The notes beneath the pieces are model-generated. The model had not been told where the DNA came from. It saw nothing but the letters and a program-made list of their open reading frames with translations, and searched no databases. Of a stretch of DNA of 64,000 nt, positions 1 through 13,289 are shown piece by piece. A program made the position numbers and the translations under genes. Source of the DNA: Lytechinus pictus (Eukaryota > Echinodermata > Echinoidea > Temnopleuroida > Toxopneustidae); the NCBI RefSeq assembly GCF_037042905.1, contig NC_087254.1:16663103-16727102 (forward strand). The letters are read 5' to 3'. The stretch's first letter is position 1. The number at the start of each line of letters is the position of its first letter.

Positions 1-119
1 ATAGGCCTGCACAATATTATTTTTTCTTATCTGAAGAGGTCACAGCTCTAGTTTTTTTTTCATGATACAGCAAACTAGCGATGGATGGCCATGAATCCAA
101 CGGCCTCTTCATAGAAGGT

Positions 120-590
120 CAGTGAGGCTGTTCTCACTACGTTCCTAAAACTAGTTTACTGGGAACCGGTTCAGAAAGCCAGTTTGGAAGATCGCTTTGC
201 TAGCGTTCTCACTTGATCACACGAAAGTGGTTTTCAAAATCACTTCACGTATAGCGCTCTTGTTGCTATGGAAACGCTCTCAGTGGGGAGACACGTTTCG
301 CGCGAAATTCGAAACCGCAGCATAGGCATTCTACACCTGTCGTGTGGAGTAGCGCGCTCAAAATGTGCGAAGATCGCTTCCCGAAGAACGGTTGTGTCCT
401 CACTGACGCTAAAACCACTTTTCCGATGCGAAGCGATCTTGAAAACTACATCGCGAGGTGGTCTTCCAAACTGGTTTGGAAGAGCGCTTCCAAGAGCGCT
501 TCGACCGTTCTCACTTAGCGTTAAACTAGTTTCCACTAAACTAGTTTCCACTAAACTAGTTTAAGGAACTGAGTGAGAACAGCCTCAGTG
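120..590. mobile_element. MITE-like palindromic element, about 470 bp
   Basis: The left end (from 120, CAGTGAGGCTGTTCTCACT) is repeated in inverted form at 572-590. The inverted similarity continues inward through AACTAGTTTA and the CCAGTTTGGAAGA blocks. The right arm carries three tandem copies of a unit containing AAACTAGTTTCCACT (about 520-562). No clear target-site duplication was found. Confidence 0.75.
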
Positions 591-977
591 ATACAGGTAG
601 TATCTTGCATGCACCACACACACAGGTGTCGTAGATTATAAGTCTATGAATATTCCTAGTCAGGACCTGATGGTCCTTCGCATGTGTTTATTTTCATTAA
701 ATGTGGATGGTGAGGTTTGTGGCATAAAGGCAATTATCAAAACCAGAATTCAAAAAAGGAAAATGAATGTTGCATTTTTGGGGAATACATGTATATGGAG
801 ATAAAGAGTAAACCCAATACATATAAAATTGATATGGACATTTTTATCAGACAAAACAATAAAGCATTAAAGGATTTATTTATAGCAGGTAGATTTTTCC
901 CTGACCTATTATTAAACACTTTTATGCCAATGACCTACATATATAGAGCTGAAAGATCGCTCTACATACATGTAGAT

Positions 978-1540
978 CAGGGCCCCGTCTTACAAAGAGT
1001 TACGATTAATCCAATCAATCGTAACTCTATGGAAATCCATCGGTGTCATAATTTTTTCTATAAAATTTGCACAATATCCTTTGTAAACAAAGAGAAGCAC
1101 AGTGACTTTTCAAGAAAAAAATGAATGAATGAATATACATCATAGTTAGTAAATTTTCTGAACAAACATGAATAATGCATGTTGACGTTGCTGGCCGTCC
1201 ATAGTTGCGATTGATCAGATCAATTGTAAGTCTTTGTAAGACGGGGGCCCTGGGCCCTGCCTTACAAAGAGTTACGATTGATCCGATCAACCTAAACTAT
1301 ATGTACATGCATATGGAAATCCAACAATGACATTAAAAAGAATTTCCAGGAAATTTGCACAATGTCCTTTGTAAGCAAAAAAAAAAAGCACACTGAATTT
1401 CCAAGAAAACGATGAATGTATTACTCAACATCATATCTAGAAAATATTTTTTGAACAAACATGCATTTTGGATGTTGACATTGCTGGCCATAGTTGTGAC
1501 TGATTGGATCAATCGTGACTCCTTGTATGACATGGCACAG
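978..1540. mobile_element. Two adjacent related MITEs (about 978-1251 and 1253-1540)
   Basis: Both start with a version of GGGCCCxGxCTTACAAAGAG followed by TTACGATTxATCC and end with its inverse complement (GTAAGACGGGGGCCC at about 1236-1250; a degraded copy ending near 1540). They sit almost back to back. The longest open frame through the first one (717-1124) is a by-product. Confidence 0.65.
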
Positions 1541-1719
1541 GAGCTTACCCACTTTACTCACTGGCAATTGTGTATTATTACCTCCGCTGACACAAAATAG
1601 GAAGTAATTTAAATTCACGAGGAGATGTAGTGAGCAATAATTTCCCAAGAGAGGCTTTAAAATCATGGTCAAAATCTACTATACCACCATCCAACAGACT
1701 GCAAAATGCGAAAAAACAG

Positions 1720-2260
1720 AGTCATTACCAGTATTTTTTACAATGACCTACAAATAACTAATCATTATGTGGTCTGCCATAATGTATGCAGATCACCTAT
1801 TATTTTGGGTGGTATTTTTAAGAGTGCACATCTAGTATGGTGGTGGATTGTATAGCTACAAGCGTACAAAACACTTTTCATAAAATCAAATCATATCAAA
1901 CACAGTATTTTCTGACAATTCATCAAACTTCCACAAATATCCCTACAAAAATAATGATCTAACATATTTGCAGAGATCCAATTTCTTTTTCTAGATATCA
2001 GCTTTGGATCGCACCCCTCTCAACAGCACTGTTTTTGGTAACTTTACAATGGCACTATAATACTGAATATGTCTTTTCTGTGTGAAAAGTGCGAAAATTT
2101 ACAATGATTGGCTATTTTTACCATATTTTTTTGTATTTTGAGAAAATAAAGACTTAGAAAATGTGTTCTTGACCCTTTCTCATCATCGTTCTAATCGAAA
2201 TTCCTTTGGAAGGATGTTGCGAAGTACTATCAGGCGTATGGAATTATTTTGTGGTGTTTG
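1720..2260. repeat. Dispersed repeat shared with 46290-46700
   Basis: The stretch ATTCATCAAACTTCCAC..., a GATCGCACCCCTCT / GATTGCGCCCCTCTT block, TTTTCACCATATTTT and a TTTGGAAAGG...GTTGC block occur in the same order here and in the middle of the 2.15 kb element at 45716-47868. The copies are clearly related but diverged. Confidence 0.55.
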
Positions 2261-5188
2261 AATGCACGCTTTGGCAACTGCTGGTCAGTATTAATATTCA
2301 ATTCAAACAAACATTTCATTACATTTTTCGTAAACATTAATACATGTTGGGTTTAATAAAGAAGAAGGCGTATACCCTAAAAGCTGAGGCTTGTGGCAGG
2401 AATGCCTATAAGGCCTTATCCACTGAAATAACAAAAATAAACATTTATAATGATGTAAGATAATTTTGATTGGCACATATACAGTATTTATTCATTTGAA
2501 TAAGAGCACTGTTAAAAACTAATTCAACAACAATGTAGGAGAGATAATTTATTTTCTACAGTAATGCTTGTTTTTGGCAGACAGGGTCATAAAACAAGTT
2601 GACAACCGAGGTCACTCCAGGACAACATAAACAATTCGTCAACCGAGGTCAATCCAGGACAACTTCCTCATGAATGCCTGATACAACAAAGATGTACATC
2701 CTAAGCCACACATATGTCAGACCCTAGTCCTGTGCATAGAGTCCGCCCCAGAAAAAAAAAAGTTGAATTCAATCAATAGAGAAAATCCAACAAACAAACT
2801 AAACTGACAACATCAAAATCGGATCATGTGACATGCAAATTAAGAGAGAGTTGATGATGTCACTCTCTCACTTTCTATGTTTCTTTTGTTTGAATTATAC
2901 AATATTGCAATTACAGATTTGATAATAAACCACTACATGTATCTTACATTTTACACTGCATGGATGTTGTATTTGTAGTATAGGGCCTATTAAGTACAAG
3001 TACAGTATGTAAATTCCAGACCTTCACTACTCGGTTTAAGCTCTTTAATTGCAGCAGATAATTTTCATTTTTCAATATTCCATTTATTCCATAATTTTTT
3101 TAAATGTACATTTCACTTCCATGCAGGCAGCGTGTAGCAATGTGAGAGGTTCACTGCCAACCAGCACCTGGCACATTTGTAGTCTGTACACAAAGACCCT
3201 TTAAAACACTAAACAATGGACACACTTTCATTAATAGCCTTTGAATTAAATCGAGTGACTGATGCATACATGTACATGTAGCTAAGTACAGCTTCAACAT
3301 TTGGCAGCAGCTGACATTTCAGATTCAGATATTTACATAAATGTATGTAGAAACACATAAATTTTCATTTTGCATTGTTATTGTATTGTTTTAAAGGGAT
3401 GGATTGACTGTGTTGAAAGAAAAAATAATGTCTTCTGACAGCATAGGAGTTGGTAATGGGTATACATTTTTAAATAGCCTAATTCATGAAAGTAAAAGTA
3501 ACAAATAATTAAAGGGGATGTTCACCCAGACGATAGTTTGGTTTCAATAAAAAAAGTGATGAAAAATAATGGTGAGGTTTAATGAATATCCATTAAAGAA
3601 TATTAAAGAGTTATGAATTTAACTTTATTTTATTGTTGTTTTTATGTACCGGTACTGTGTGAAATACATGTACTTGTTTGGTTTAACTAAATTTACAATA
3701 TTAGCAGTTTCAGATTATTTTCAATTTGCTTTCTTCATATATTGTTTATGGTTCCATGTTGTTATTTTTGTCTTGCTATATTATTGAATTGATATTGAAG
3801 GCACTTACAATGATGAATAATTGCAATCAGCAATAATGACCACTGCATTGGATATCAGCCAAATGCTATTCATTATCCTAATGACGAAAAACCCCTGAAA
3901 AGTTTGTTATTGTCAAAAGAGAGTTCTACATTTATCTGAAAGATATATGGAATTATTTTGCGACATTTCTATGTTTACATGCCTACATGTATGTAGACAG
4001 TCAAGACATTTTCATTTTACTTCTATTGGTCAATCAAAATGAATAGGCCTATCAACCTCATGACATTTCCATAAATCCACTCATAATTTTCATTAAATAT
4101 ATCAAGTTAAATTTTTGTTAGTAATTCATTTGCAAAAGCTGACAAAGATACAAAAAGTGCATGACTTTCATTCAATGTAATTAATACTGTATAGCCTTTC
4201 TGCAGTCGATCTGATACTGAATCTCACACAGCTTCAAGCAAGTATGAATGAAAGCAATATTGTGCAATATCAAAATAACGCAGGTGTAATATTACAGATT
4301 TTTTATTATTACACTCCCAGCCATATCTCATTCGCAATCTAGTTCACATCACAATGATGCACCCCACGCACAGGGCGCTCGGTGCTGCCGTCGTCGGCTT
4401 GGCACGCAAGGTGTCACTCTCCTCACGTTTCTCATATTAGCACCTTTTCTCTGTTGTGAAAGTGTCACATGATCATGTCACCTGAGAATGAGCATGTATC
4501 GTGATAACATTCTTGTCTGATTAAGCACGGTTTTCTGAAGACACATGAGTAGAACCTGCCCAACATACATGTACAATAGAAATACATCATGTGATCACAT
4601 TTGAACTGTGTACGAGTAATGTGTGAGATTGCTTGTGCTGTCCTTCCGTCATCAATGAGTTCTACCGGTATACAGTGTAAACTACTGTTATGCATACATG
4701 TATATGAGTAGCTTAAAAATAATCTTTACGGCCAACATAGAGAGAGACAAGTTCAACCCACATGTGTTTCATTTTTAAAAGAAGCAATTCACATCTATAT
4801 GTTTCTGTTATTTCACCCCAACAAAAAGTGGTTTTGAATAAAAAGAGAATAATCAAGCAGGTATACATGTAATTGATGCTAAAAATTTCATTGTTAATTG
4901 GATATTAAAAAAGAAAGTAAATTTTAAATTTTCGCCACAAAGTTTGCACAAAACAGAACTTAAAAGCAAAACAAATTCCAGAGTCGATGATGTCACTCAC
5001 TTAAAATTAAATATGCAATTTTTCATTTTTTACAGAAATAAGGAAGTGTTCTTTTTATGATTACCAATAGGTTGCAACAATGGCAACTATATTCATGGAG
5101 AAATCAAACATTGTTTCATATTACATGTATACAAGGAAAACTTATTGTACATTTGTATAACAATTTTGTATTAATAGTGAGTGGATTA

Positions 5189-5699
5189 CAGCGTTGGGCT
5201 CAATTACTTTCTTCAATTACAATTACGTAATTGAAGAAATGTTCAATAACAATTACTTTTCAATCAAATTCCTTTTTTTTCAATTACAAATATCAATTAC
5301 TTTCGTCAGCTACAATTTCAATTACTTTCTACAAAAGTAATAAATGAAATATATTTGTATTTTGTATGTACTAAGGTTAGTACTTATTTCAACATAATTC
5401 TAAGTTACAGAGAAACTGACAAAATGAAGGTTTATATTAAAGAGCACGGATTCTGCCTATTACACTCTTTGAAGCTGAAGCAGTTGACATGAAAAAGTCA
5501 TGAAATTAAATCATAAATTAAGTAAGTTTGTAAATTAATTGAATGTAATCAAATTAATTGACAGTAAGTAAATTACATTTTTTCAATTACAATTACAATT
5601 ACTTTCCCTTTCAAAATTTTAAATACAATTACAATTACTAAAAAAAAAAATAATTAATTACATAATTGATCAATTACCTTGTAACTGAGCCTAACCCTG
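5189..5699. mobile_element. hAT-like MITE built of CAATTAC repeats
   Basis: The termini are CAGCGTTGGGCTCAATTAC on the left and the inverse complement of CAGGGTTAGGCTCAGTTAC on the right. The flanks carry GTGGATTA (5181-5188) and GTGGATAT (5700-5707), a probable 8-bp target duplication, and the CAGGG-like terminus also fits hAT elements. The interior is a degenerate run of CAATTAC/GTAATTG with no coding capacity. Confidence 0.7.
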
Positions 5700-5814
5700 G
5701 TGGATATCATGGGTTTCCTCATTTGCATACTGACTAGGATGTGTGTGTAACTTTCTTGCACAATGAAGCAAAAGTTTAAAACATCACAAGATCATTATTT
5801 CACATTTGACTTTG

Positions 5815-6415
5815 ATGAAAATTTTAGCATACTAGTTTGATTTTTCCTCTTTATTACATGTATGTAGAATCAACTTTATACTAGGGTGGACTTGCCCTTT
5901 CACAATTAAAGGAAGACTGTCCATTCATTTCTGAAATAAAAATGCAGATTCTACCATTCTACTATAGTCTTCATGCAGAGCTCTAGTGACTTCTAGTCTC
6001 AATACGTCAGAATACACAGAATAACATTTTAGGTTGTTTGTTTCCATAATTAATAATGCATTGCTCATGAATCAGTTTTGACATACAAGGTGCTGTCAAA
6101 ATGAAAATTTTAGCATAGTATGCCAAAATGAAAATTTTAGCATACTAGTTTGATTTTTCCTCTTTATTACATGTATGTAGAATCAACTTTATACTAGGGT
6201 GGACTTGCCCTTTCACAATTAAAGGAAGACTGTCCATTTATTTCTGAAATAAAAATGCAGATTCTACCATTCTACTATAGTCTTCATGCAGAGCTCTAGT
6301 GACTTCTAGTCTCAATACGTCAGAATACACAGAATAACATTTTAGGTTGTTTCCATAATTAATAATGCATTGCTCATGAATCAGTTTTGACATACAAGGT
6401 GCTGTCAAAATGAAA
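5815..6415. repeat. Recent tandem duplication, period about 313 bp, two copies
   Basis: The segment at about 5815-6107 is repeated at about 6128-6415 with almost no substitutions. The second copy has lost one GTTT in a GTTTGTTT run, and a 20-bp linker repeating AAAATGAAAATTTTAGCATA lies between them. It contains part of a GGTGGACTTGCCCTTT-type MITE end. Confidence 0.9.
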
Positions 6416-8138
6416 CTTGATTCTAAGAGTAGCCTACATTCTAAATTTACTATGACTCCATTCTCATCTTAATCCTATAACTACTATATAGTGAAAACCA
6501 GTTCAGTTGGAAACTAGTTTTAACATACTGTACATACATGTACAACATGTAATGGGGATGCTTAAAGCAGTCTTCATGTACATGTAGGAAGCGATCTTGA
6601 GTGGGCTTTCAATAGAAAATTACTTCTTTATAAATGCTGTATTTTTTTCTTCAAGTTGTAAAGTTGGATAAAAGACAAATAAAAGAGTGTCTTAAAAAGG
6701 GATGCTCAGGGCTGAACATTTTTATTTTAAACAATTACTAAGTAGAGTAAATTTAACAGCAAAATGCTGAAAATTTAATCAAAATCTTATATTAAACAAT
6801 TATTGAATATTAAAGTTTAGCAATATATTGTGAAAACAGTTATATGCAAGTCGTCTTGAACATTCATTAGATGGGCTGATGATGTCACATCCCACTTTCC
6901 ATTTTCTTATGTTATTACATGAAGTCATAATTGTTTCATTTTTTTCATGTGTGAATGATTGTCTCCCTTGTAATGATTGCAGCAATGAATATCAAATGCA
7001 CTTTAATAATCAGTTGTTATTCCAATATTTTTTATTCTTTAAGGAAATGTTTGTATAAACCTAATTCCATATAATAAAATACAAAAGAACAAAAGAGGGT
7101 GTGATTATTTTCAGCTTGGAGTACCATTTTAACACTATAGTTTGTGGACTGCTTGGAAATTTCATGGAGATTACACAGTGTGCACATCTCATGCTTGAGT
7201 GAACCCCAACTTTAAATCCTTTTTTTTCACTGCATTTTTTTAAGCTTGTCCAGAATTCTTCCGAATTCAATTGAGTACTTGTGTGTGGGTATTGTTGATA
7301 AATTTTAAGAATTTAAATATCAAAGCTTAGAATGTGCATTTTCAATCTCATTACAAATCTCCAAATTAATTTTTGGCAACTTACTGTTTGTTTGGGGGGA
7401 TGGCTGGTTACGTATTTTCTCTTGAAAGTGTGATATGATGTAAAACATTGCAAGAAGGGTTTCAGTTTGTTATCAAAGGACAATATCTTTATAATTGTAT
7501 GTTGCATGTTTCTTCCCCGTTTCATTATCTGTTCATCTCTTCATGTCTCAGAGTTTTGCAGCACAGCACTTACGATTTGATTGCAAGAATTTCAAACAGC
7601 ATCATGTCACACTCTGTGACCTGCCCCCACACCCCACCCCCACCCCCATCAATTCTAAAGACAAGAACATTTCAAGCCATCGCTATTTGAGCATTTACAT
7701 GTATGTGCATATTTGGGTCAGAAAAAGTGACATGACCTCCAAATTATATACAATGTATAAAATATTGATGGCTAATTTCTTTCGATTCTTTCAGTAACAT
7801 AGCACAACTATGTACTGATGATGACTATCAAAAATGTACATAAAGACTTTTCCCCAGAGACCTTTTTTTCTCATGTCAGTCTGCCAGTAGGTGGTACAAT
7901 GGTATTAAGCATGAATACAGAAGAAGTATGAAGATCTATCATAGAGAAATTAAAGCACCAGGTGGTCTTTAATAAATGTCCACATCTGAATGCATTCCAT
8001 CTCTATAATAGGCTCCATGGGAATATGTGGCCTTGAACATTAAAGCTTTTTGTTACTTGGGTGTGGGTTGAGAAGCTAAAATTGTATCACTTTGACTCAG
8101 TAATACTGATGACTGATGAGTAGGCCTAATTATGATGG

Positions 8139-8690
8139 TGAAGAAGGTGACGATGATGACGACAATGATGGTTGTAGGCCTAATGATGATGTATAGGAGG
8201 AGGAAGATGATAATGATGATGGTAATAATGATGAGGATGATATGGTAATGATGATGATGATGATTGTGGTCATGATAATGAAGATAGTGGTGATGATGAT
8301 GATTGTCATGAATGATGATGATGAAGATGATGGTGATGATGGTGGTGGTGCGTTGTGGTGGTGGTGGTGATGATGATGATTGTGATTGTGGTAATGATGA
8401 AGATGATGATGATGATGATGATGATCATCATCATCATTCATGGTAATGAGCACCATGAATATGATGAAAAGTACAAAATAATCTTAACAAAAATCATGAA
8501 AACAAAATTTAACAAAAATGATGTTGGTAACATAATTGATGGTGAAACATTCATAAGTATCCAATCCATAAACAAGCATTGTGGTGTTGGAGGTTGTGGT
8601 TGTGGTGGTGGAGGAGATAATGATGATGAAGATGAAGATAAAGATGATGAAGATAATGATGATGAAGATAATGATGATGATGATGAATGA
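8139..8690. repeat. GAT/ATG trinucleotide microsatellite in two blocks
   Basis: Imperfect (GAT)n and (GTG)n runs occupy about 8139-8432 and 8600-8690, with a unique spacer between. Open frames of Asp or His/Ser runs across it are composition artefacts. Confidence 0.95.
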
Positions 8691-8930
8691 TATCTGATGA
8701 TGGCAATGCTGCTCAAAAACATTAAGGATAACTCTGTTTTAATTACATGTATACAAGCCAATCATGATACACCAATACCGGTAATCAATACAAATAATGA
8801 AAATTATAGCAATATAGGAATATTGATGATAAAGAATTAGGCCTACTCCCAAGATGAAAACAAATTTTTAATCAAAGATATGAACAAGGATGAAAATATC
8901 AAAAAAGCATTCTCATGCCGTATTCCATAC

Positions 8931-10379
8931 CTTTAGTTGTTTGTATTTCTTCTTTGCACTGTTGAGGTCTTCATGGACTTTGTCAAGAAGCCAAATAAGA
9001 AATTCTTGTGCATCATGCTGGTCATTTCCTCTGTACTGACTGCCATGTCGCGCCACTATTCGCTTGAATTCCGTAGTATGATGAGGTGAATATTTGCAAC
9101 TCCAGATAGCTTTCAGGAGAACGGCCAACTGCTCTGTCACTTCTCCTTTGGTTCCAAACTTTTTGCTTAGTTTCTTGGAATGTGAGAGATCCCCTCTATA
9201 TTGCTCCAACACAAAGTATTCTGCCAGAACGTCCGTATTGCTCAGACATTGGACAATGGCATTCATGAAACAAGTGTTGCCATGGTTACGGAGACCAGAC
9301 AGCCCCGGGACGCGTCCATGGAGAAGGACTGGGCTGCAAGGTGGGGAAGTAGGATGATGGCCATCAGTGTTCCCATTCACGATGCTGCTTCCCGACGATC
9401 CATCTTGAATGTTGGGCCCTTTTCCTTCTTCCATACTCCCGATCTGCCGCACCATCTTTTGGATAAGCGAACCAAATGCTTTAAAAGAAGGCTTTCGGGA
9501 CAGTTTCTTTTTACCAGGACTTCCAACTGATGAGGAGAAAGAAGTATTCTGGCTCTGATCCCCAGCATCATTACCTACGCCCACCTTATGCGTGCTGCCA
9601 TGGGAGTTTGCGCGTCGGATGTTTGGACGAGGACTCGATCCCCTCGAACCCACACTGTAGCCTCGAAACCTCTCATCATCCACAGGACTATTGCTACGGT
9701 GCACTGACGTGCCTCTACTTTCTGTCTGCAATGTCCTTGACTTTGAATTTGATGCAATAGTTTGTGAACGTTGGACATTCATGTTTGCACGATAAGCATA
9801 ATCAATATCAGATCCGAACTGAAAACTTGATGCTCTAACAACAGAATGATGAGCGTCAGTTCTTTGATTCTGACACAAGTAGATATCTTCCCTAGATTTA
9901 TGACTATAATGAAGGCTATCTCCTGCACTGTTTTGACGATTGTACGCTGGTCTTGATGAATATCCATCTCCCTTATCACTCGGTGAATGAAATGTACCCC
10001 TCTGCTGCTTTCCTTTTGATCGTGGCAAACTGGCAGTTTTACGTTTCCAAAGTTCTTCATCAAGGTTTGATTCCCTACTGACCTGGCCTCTAGCTTGACG
10101 TCTTGTGGTATTCCTTGGTAATGTATAATCCTCACGATATTGATGCTGATGCTCAAATCTCGATGACCCATTCTGATAAAGAAACTCCTCTCCGCTCCTG
10201 CTGATCCTCGTCGACCCGGGCTCTCTACTTGCCTCAGCGTAGGCTGCCCGCATAGCAGCCGGTACGCTCCCGTTACTCCTGCTGTTGAAGCCGGGTCCAT
10301 TCTGAGATTCGGTGATGGAGAAGTTCAGCGCTGCATCAGAAGAAGATCGGCCATAGATTGGCCTGTGACTGTATGCCAT
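8931..10379 (-). CDS. Ubiquitin-specific protease, USP31/USP43-like, first coding exon (partial gene)
   Basis: The exon encodes 483 residues, starting at ATG 10377-10379 (preceded in frame by a TGA at 10395-10397, which fixes the start) and ending at a GT donor (8930-8929) in phase 0. Residues 1-350 are low-complexity, rich in Ser, Arg and Asn, and probably disordered. From about residue 358 the USP catalytic domain begins with the Cys box GLRNHGNTCFMNAIVQCLSN, whose nucleophile is Cys370. It continues with EVTEQLAVLLKAIW and the conserved GNDQHDAQEFLIWLLDKVHE block (about residues 451-470). This arrangement (long basic/Ser-rich N-terminus, GLRNHGNTC box, short spacer, HDAQEFL) matches vertebrate USP31 and USP43, which cleave ubiquitin from substrates. 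I cannot separate the two paralogues, and an echinoderm may have one pre-duplication gene. The His/Asp half of the active site must lie in exons left of this window. Confidence 0.93.
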
Positions 10380-10840
10380 TTTGCAGATAGTCTTTCAGTC
10401 ACTGGATCATATTCTCTAATTCTGGTTTAATAGCCTTTAATAGCAGGAGTTCATCTCCGTCCAACTTCGATCTCATTGACCATCAATAGCTGCAGTCGTC
10501 CTTTCAAATTGAACTAACAATTTAATAGCGAATCTGTGGACCTGCGCTGTCAATGCACGTAGATGGTGCTGTTTCTGTTTTCCAAGTCAAGGAAGTAAAT
10601 TTTGAAAGGAGATTGCTAATAGTTTCATGCAGGCCATTACTATTTCTTCCTACTCTTGCTCCTGTTGTTTATTTTATTTTTGTTTCACCACGATCACTCT
10701 TTAATCCCAAAATGATTAATATAATTTGTTTTAACAAAAAATAACACGATTCTCATCAACTTAAAATCATATACTTAATATACTTTTTTAGAATAAAATT
10801 ATATTCAATGAGAGTGAAACCATATAAACCACAAGTAGAA
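10380..10840. other. 5' flank of the USP31/43-like gene
   Basis: About 460 bp upstream of the start codon; it should contain the 5' UTR and perhaps the promoter. No TATA box or other element could be assigned, and no open frame is convincing. Confidence 0.4.
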
Positions 10841-11262
10841 TAGAACAGAACAGTCACAGAACAGAACATAACAGAACATAATAGAATAGAATAAAATGAA
10901 ATGGAATGGAATGAAATAGTATAGAATAAAGTACAATAGAACAGAACAGAATAGAATGGAATATGGAATGGAATAGAGTGAAATGGAATGGAATGAAATA
11001 GTATAGAATAGAGTAGAATAGAACAGAATAGAATAGAATAGAACAGAATAGAATAGAATAGAATGGAATGGAATATGGAATGGAATGGAATGAAATAGTA
11101 TAGAATAGAGTACAACAGAATAGAATAGAATAGAATGGAATGGAATACGGAATGGAATGGAATGAAATAGTATAGAATATAGTAGATTCGAATTATTAGT
11201 GCATTGTAGAATAGAATAAAATATAATTATTAGTGCATTGTAGAATAGAAGAGAATAACTTT
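10840..11262. repeat. Pentanucleotide satellite, GGAAT/AATAG type
   Basis: A run of alternating AATAG, GAATGGAATG and AATAGAACAG pentamers, about 420 bp long. A higher-order unit of roughly 125 bp can be seen (blocks ending GAAATAGTATAGAATAxAGT at about 10925, 11007, 11110 and 11180). Long open frames on the minus strand here are artefacts. Confidence 0.95.
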
Positions 11263-11981
11263 CTTTATTGTCCATAAAAAATAATTTTCAAACAAACAGA
11301 TATACAAAATTACAAAAACATAATGATGGTGACATGGCAACAGAAATTATTTAATCCCAGGTTAACATGGTTTACATAAAACATACAATTACAGAATTAG
11401 AATTACCAGTCGCAACGCACTGATAAATATTAATTTTGCTTTAGTGCTTTCTATAAGAATTATTTATAATAGGCCTATATCCAGCCCATTGTTGTTGGTT
11501 GTGGTGGTCGGCCAAGAGCTTATAATGGAGTTAAAGCTGATATATATGCAAGTGCGATTGCAGTTGACAGTCATTAGGAATGTGCATAGCGTGGTGTTAT
11601 TGTTTGAGAGAGATCAGTGAGTGTATAGGTCAAGATGTTTGTGTGCTGGGGGTGTATGTGTGTGTTTCGAAATTAGTGAGCCTCTAATAAATATAATTAA
11701 TCAGAGGTCATTAACAATAATTATTATCAAACAGTTAGAAGTGAACCTGTTATGATATATATATATATAGTCGGAATTTATACATGATAAATACTTAACA
11801 ATTAACAATTATATAAAGCAAAAAAAATCTAAGAAACAGAGTGAAAGTTTGATTTTTTTATAGTGAGAAATCTATGAGCATTTGAATGTTGAGGAAAAAT
11901 TATTTTTATGGAGACCCCTTGTTGACAATGCGACCAAAAAGATATGTGATGCCAAAGACTTCTACATTACTTACATTTCAC

Positions 11982-12549
11982 TTAAAGGACAAGTCCACCC
12001 CAAAAAAATTATTTGAATAAAAAGAGAAAAATCCAATATGACACTGAAAATCTCATCAAAATCGGATGTAAAATAAGAAAGTTTCGCTTAATTTCACAAA
12101 ACAGTTATGTACATCCTGGTCGGAGGAGACTGATGACGTCATCCACTTGCTATTTCTTTTGTATTTTATTATATGAAATATTCTAATTTTCTTCTCATGG
12201 TCAAGTGAACAACGATTAATTTCTCCCTGAACATGTGGAATTAGCATTGTTTAATGCTATGGTTCAGTCAACTTAATTGGTCCTTATTGTCAAATCTGTA
12301 AAAATGAAATATTGTAAAATTCAAACGATAAAAACAAAAGAAATAATGAGTGATGGACATCATAGACTGTCTCATTTGCATGTCACTGAATTGTGCATAT
12401 CAGTGTTTTGTGAAAAATAAGCGAAACTTTAAAATGTCATAACTTTCTTATGTTACATCCGATTTTGATGAAATTTTCAGCGTTATCCTAGCTTGATTTC
12501 TCTTATTCAAATTAATACTGTATTTTTCTGGGATGGACTTGGCCTTTAA
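11982..12549. mobile_element. MITE with TTAAAGGACAAGTCCACCC termini
   Basis: The left end TTAAAGGACAAGTCCACCCC and the right end GGATGGACTTGGCCTTTAA are inverted copies. Inverted similarity runs inward through the AAATTTTCATCAAAATCGGATGTAA block. The same family is seen truncated at 63529-64000, and fragments occur near 2750-2890 and 5880. Confidence 0.85.
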
Positions 12550-13289
12550 ATTCACTGGCGTGCAAATGGAAGGGGTACTTGTGGCCATGGACCATGCCCC
12601 TTCCAAACCAAAACAAGAAAGTTCCAAGACCAAGACAAGACTAAAGGATTAGGAGAGGGATAAAATATTATGTTACTTTCTGAATAAATTATCGTGTTAA
12701 AATATATCACACTATGAATTTGATGTTCATTTTGAAGGTCAAAATTTATGCTGGCCCTCTTTGCTTACTAGGGTGATTTACCTAAGTTTGCGACATGCAC
12801 CATGTTGTTTCCCCCCATTTTTGGGGGGGTTTACTACTCAAAAGGGTACTCCATGATGAATTCTATAAATAGAGTAAAATCCACATATCAAAACGCTAAA
12901 AAATTTCACATATAAAGCTTTGTTATCCCTTTTGATGAAACTGTAAGTGCTCTTTAATTGTCTGATTTTAATAAAAACGTCCCACACTCTATTCAGTTTT
13001 CAGGAACTTTATTCATCAATTTTTTTCTGTGTACTTTACAATGAACCCCCCCCCCCCCAAAAAGCAAATTATATGTGGGTATATCAGTGTTCGAATCATA
13101 TTATTTTCAGTCTGGAGGTCAGGTGTTCTTCTTTTGAGAGAAAATGACTTAAAAAAAGTTTCATAAATATTATATAAAATTGATAAATTTAGAATATGAA
13201 ATAGACATGTTAGATGACGTACATTTAATTGTTTAAAAAAGTCGAAATATAAGTTTATATTTTTCATCTTGGGGTTTCTTTTTAGGCCA

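Larger units (their letters stand above)
1..8930 (-). other. Presumed first intron of the USP31/43-like gene (incomplete)
   Basis: The donor at 8930-8929 opens a stretch with no recognisable USP exon (no Cys-X2-Cys zinc-binding or His-box coding segment seen on the minus strand). It is AT-rich and made largely of MITEs, a tandem duplication and a microsatellite, listed separately. A short USP exon could have been missed by eye. Confidence 0.6.

Noticed and set aside
717-1124. 135-codon open frame on the plus strand
   Set aside because: It runs through the terminal inverted repeats of a MITE and has no recognisable domain or gene context.
8130-8761. His/Ser-, Asp- and Val-rich open frames on both strands
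   Set aside because: Produced by the GAT/ATG microsatellite.
10756-11275. Open frames rich in Ser, Phe, Tyr and Ile (FHSIPFHS repeats)
   Set aside because: Translation of the pentanucleotide satellite, not a repeat protein.
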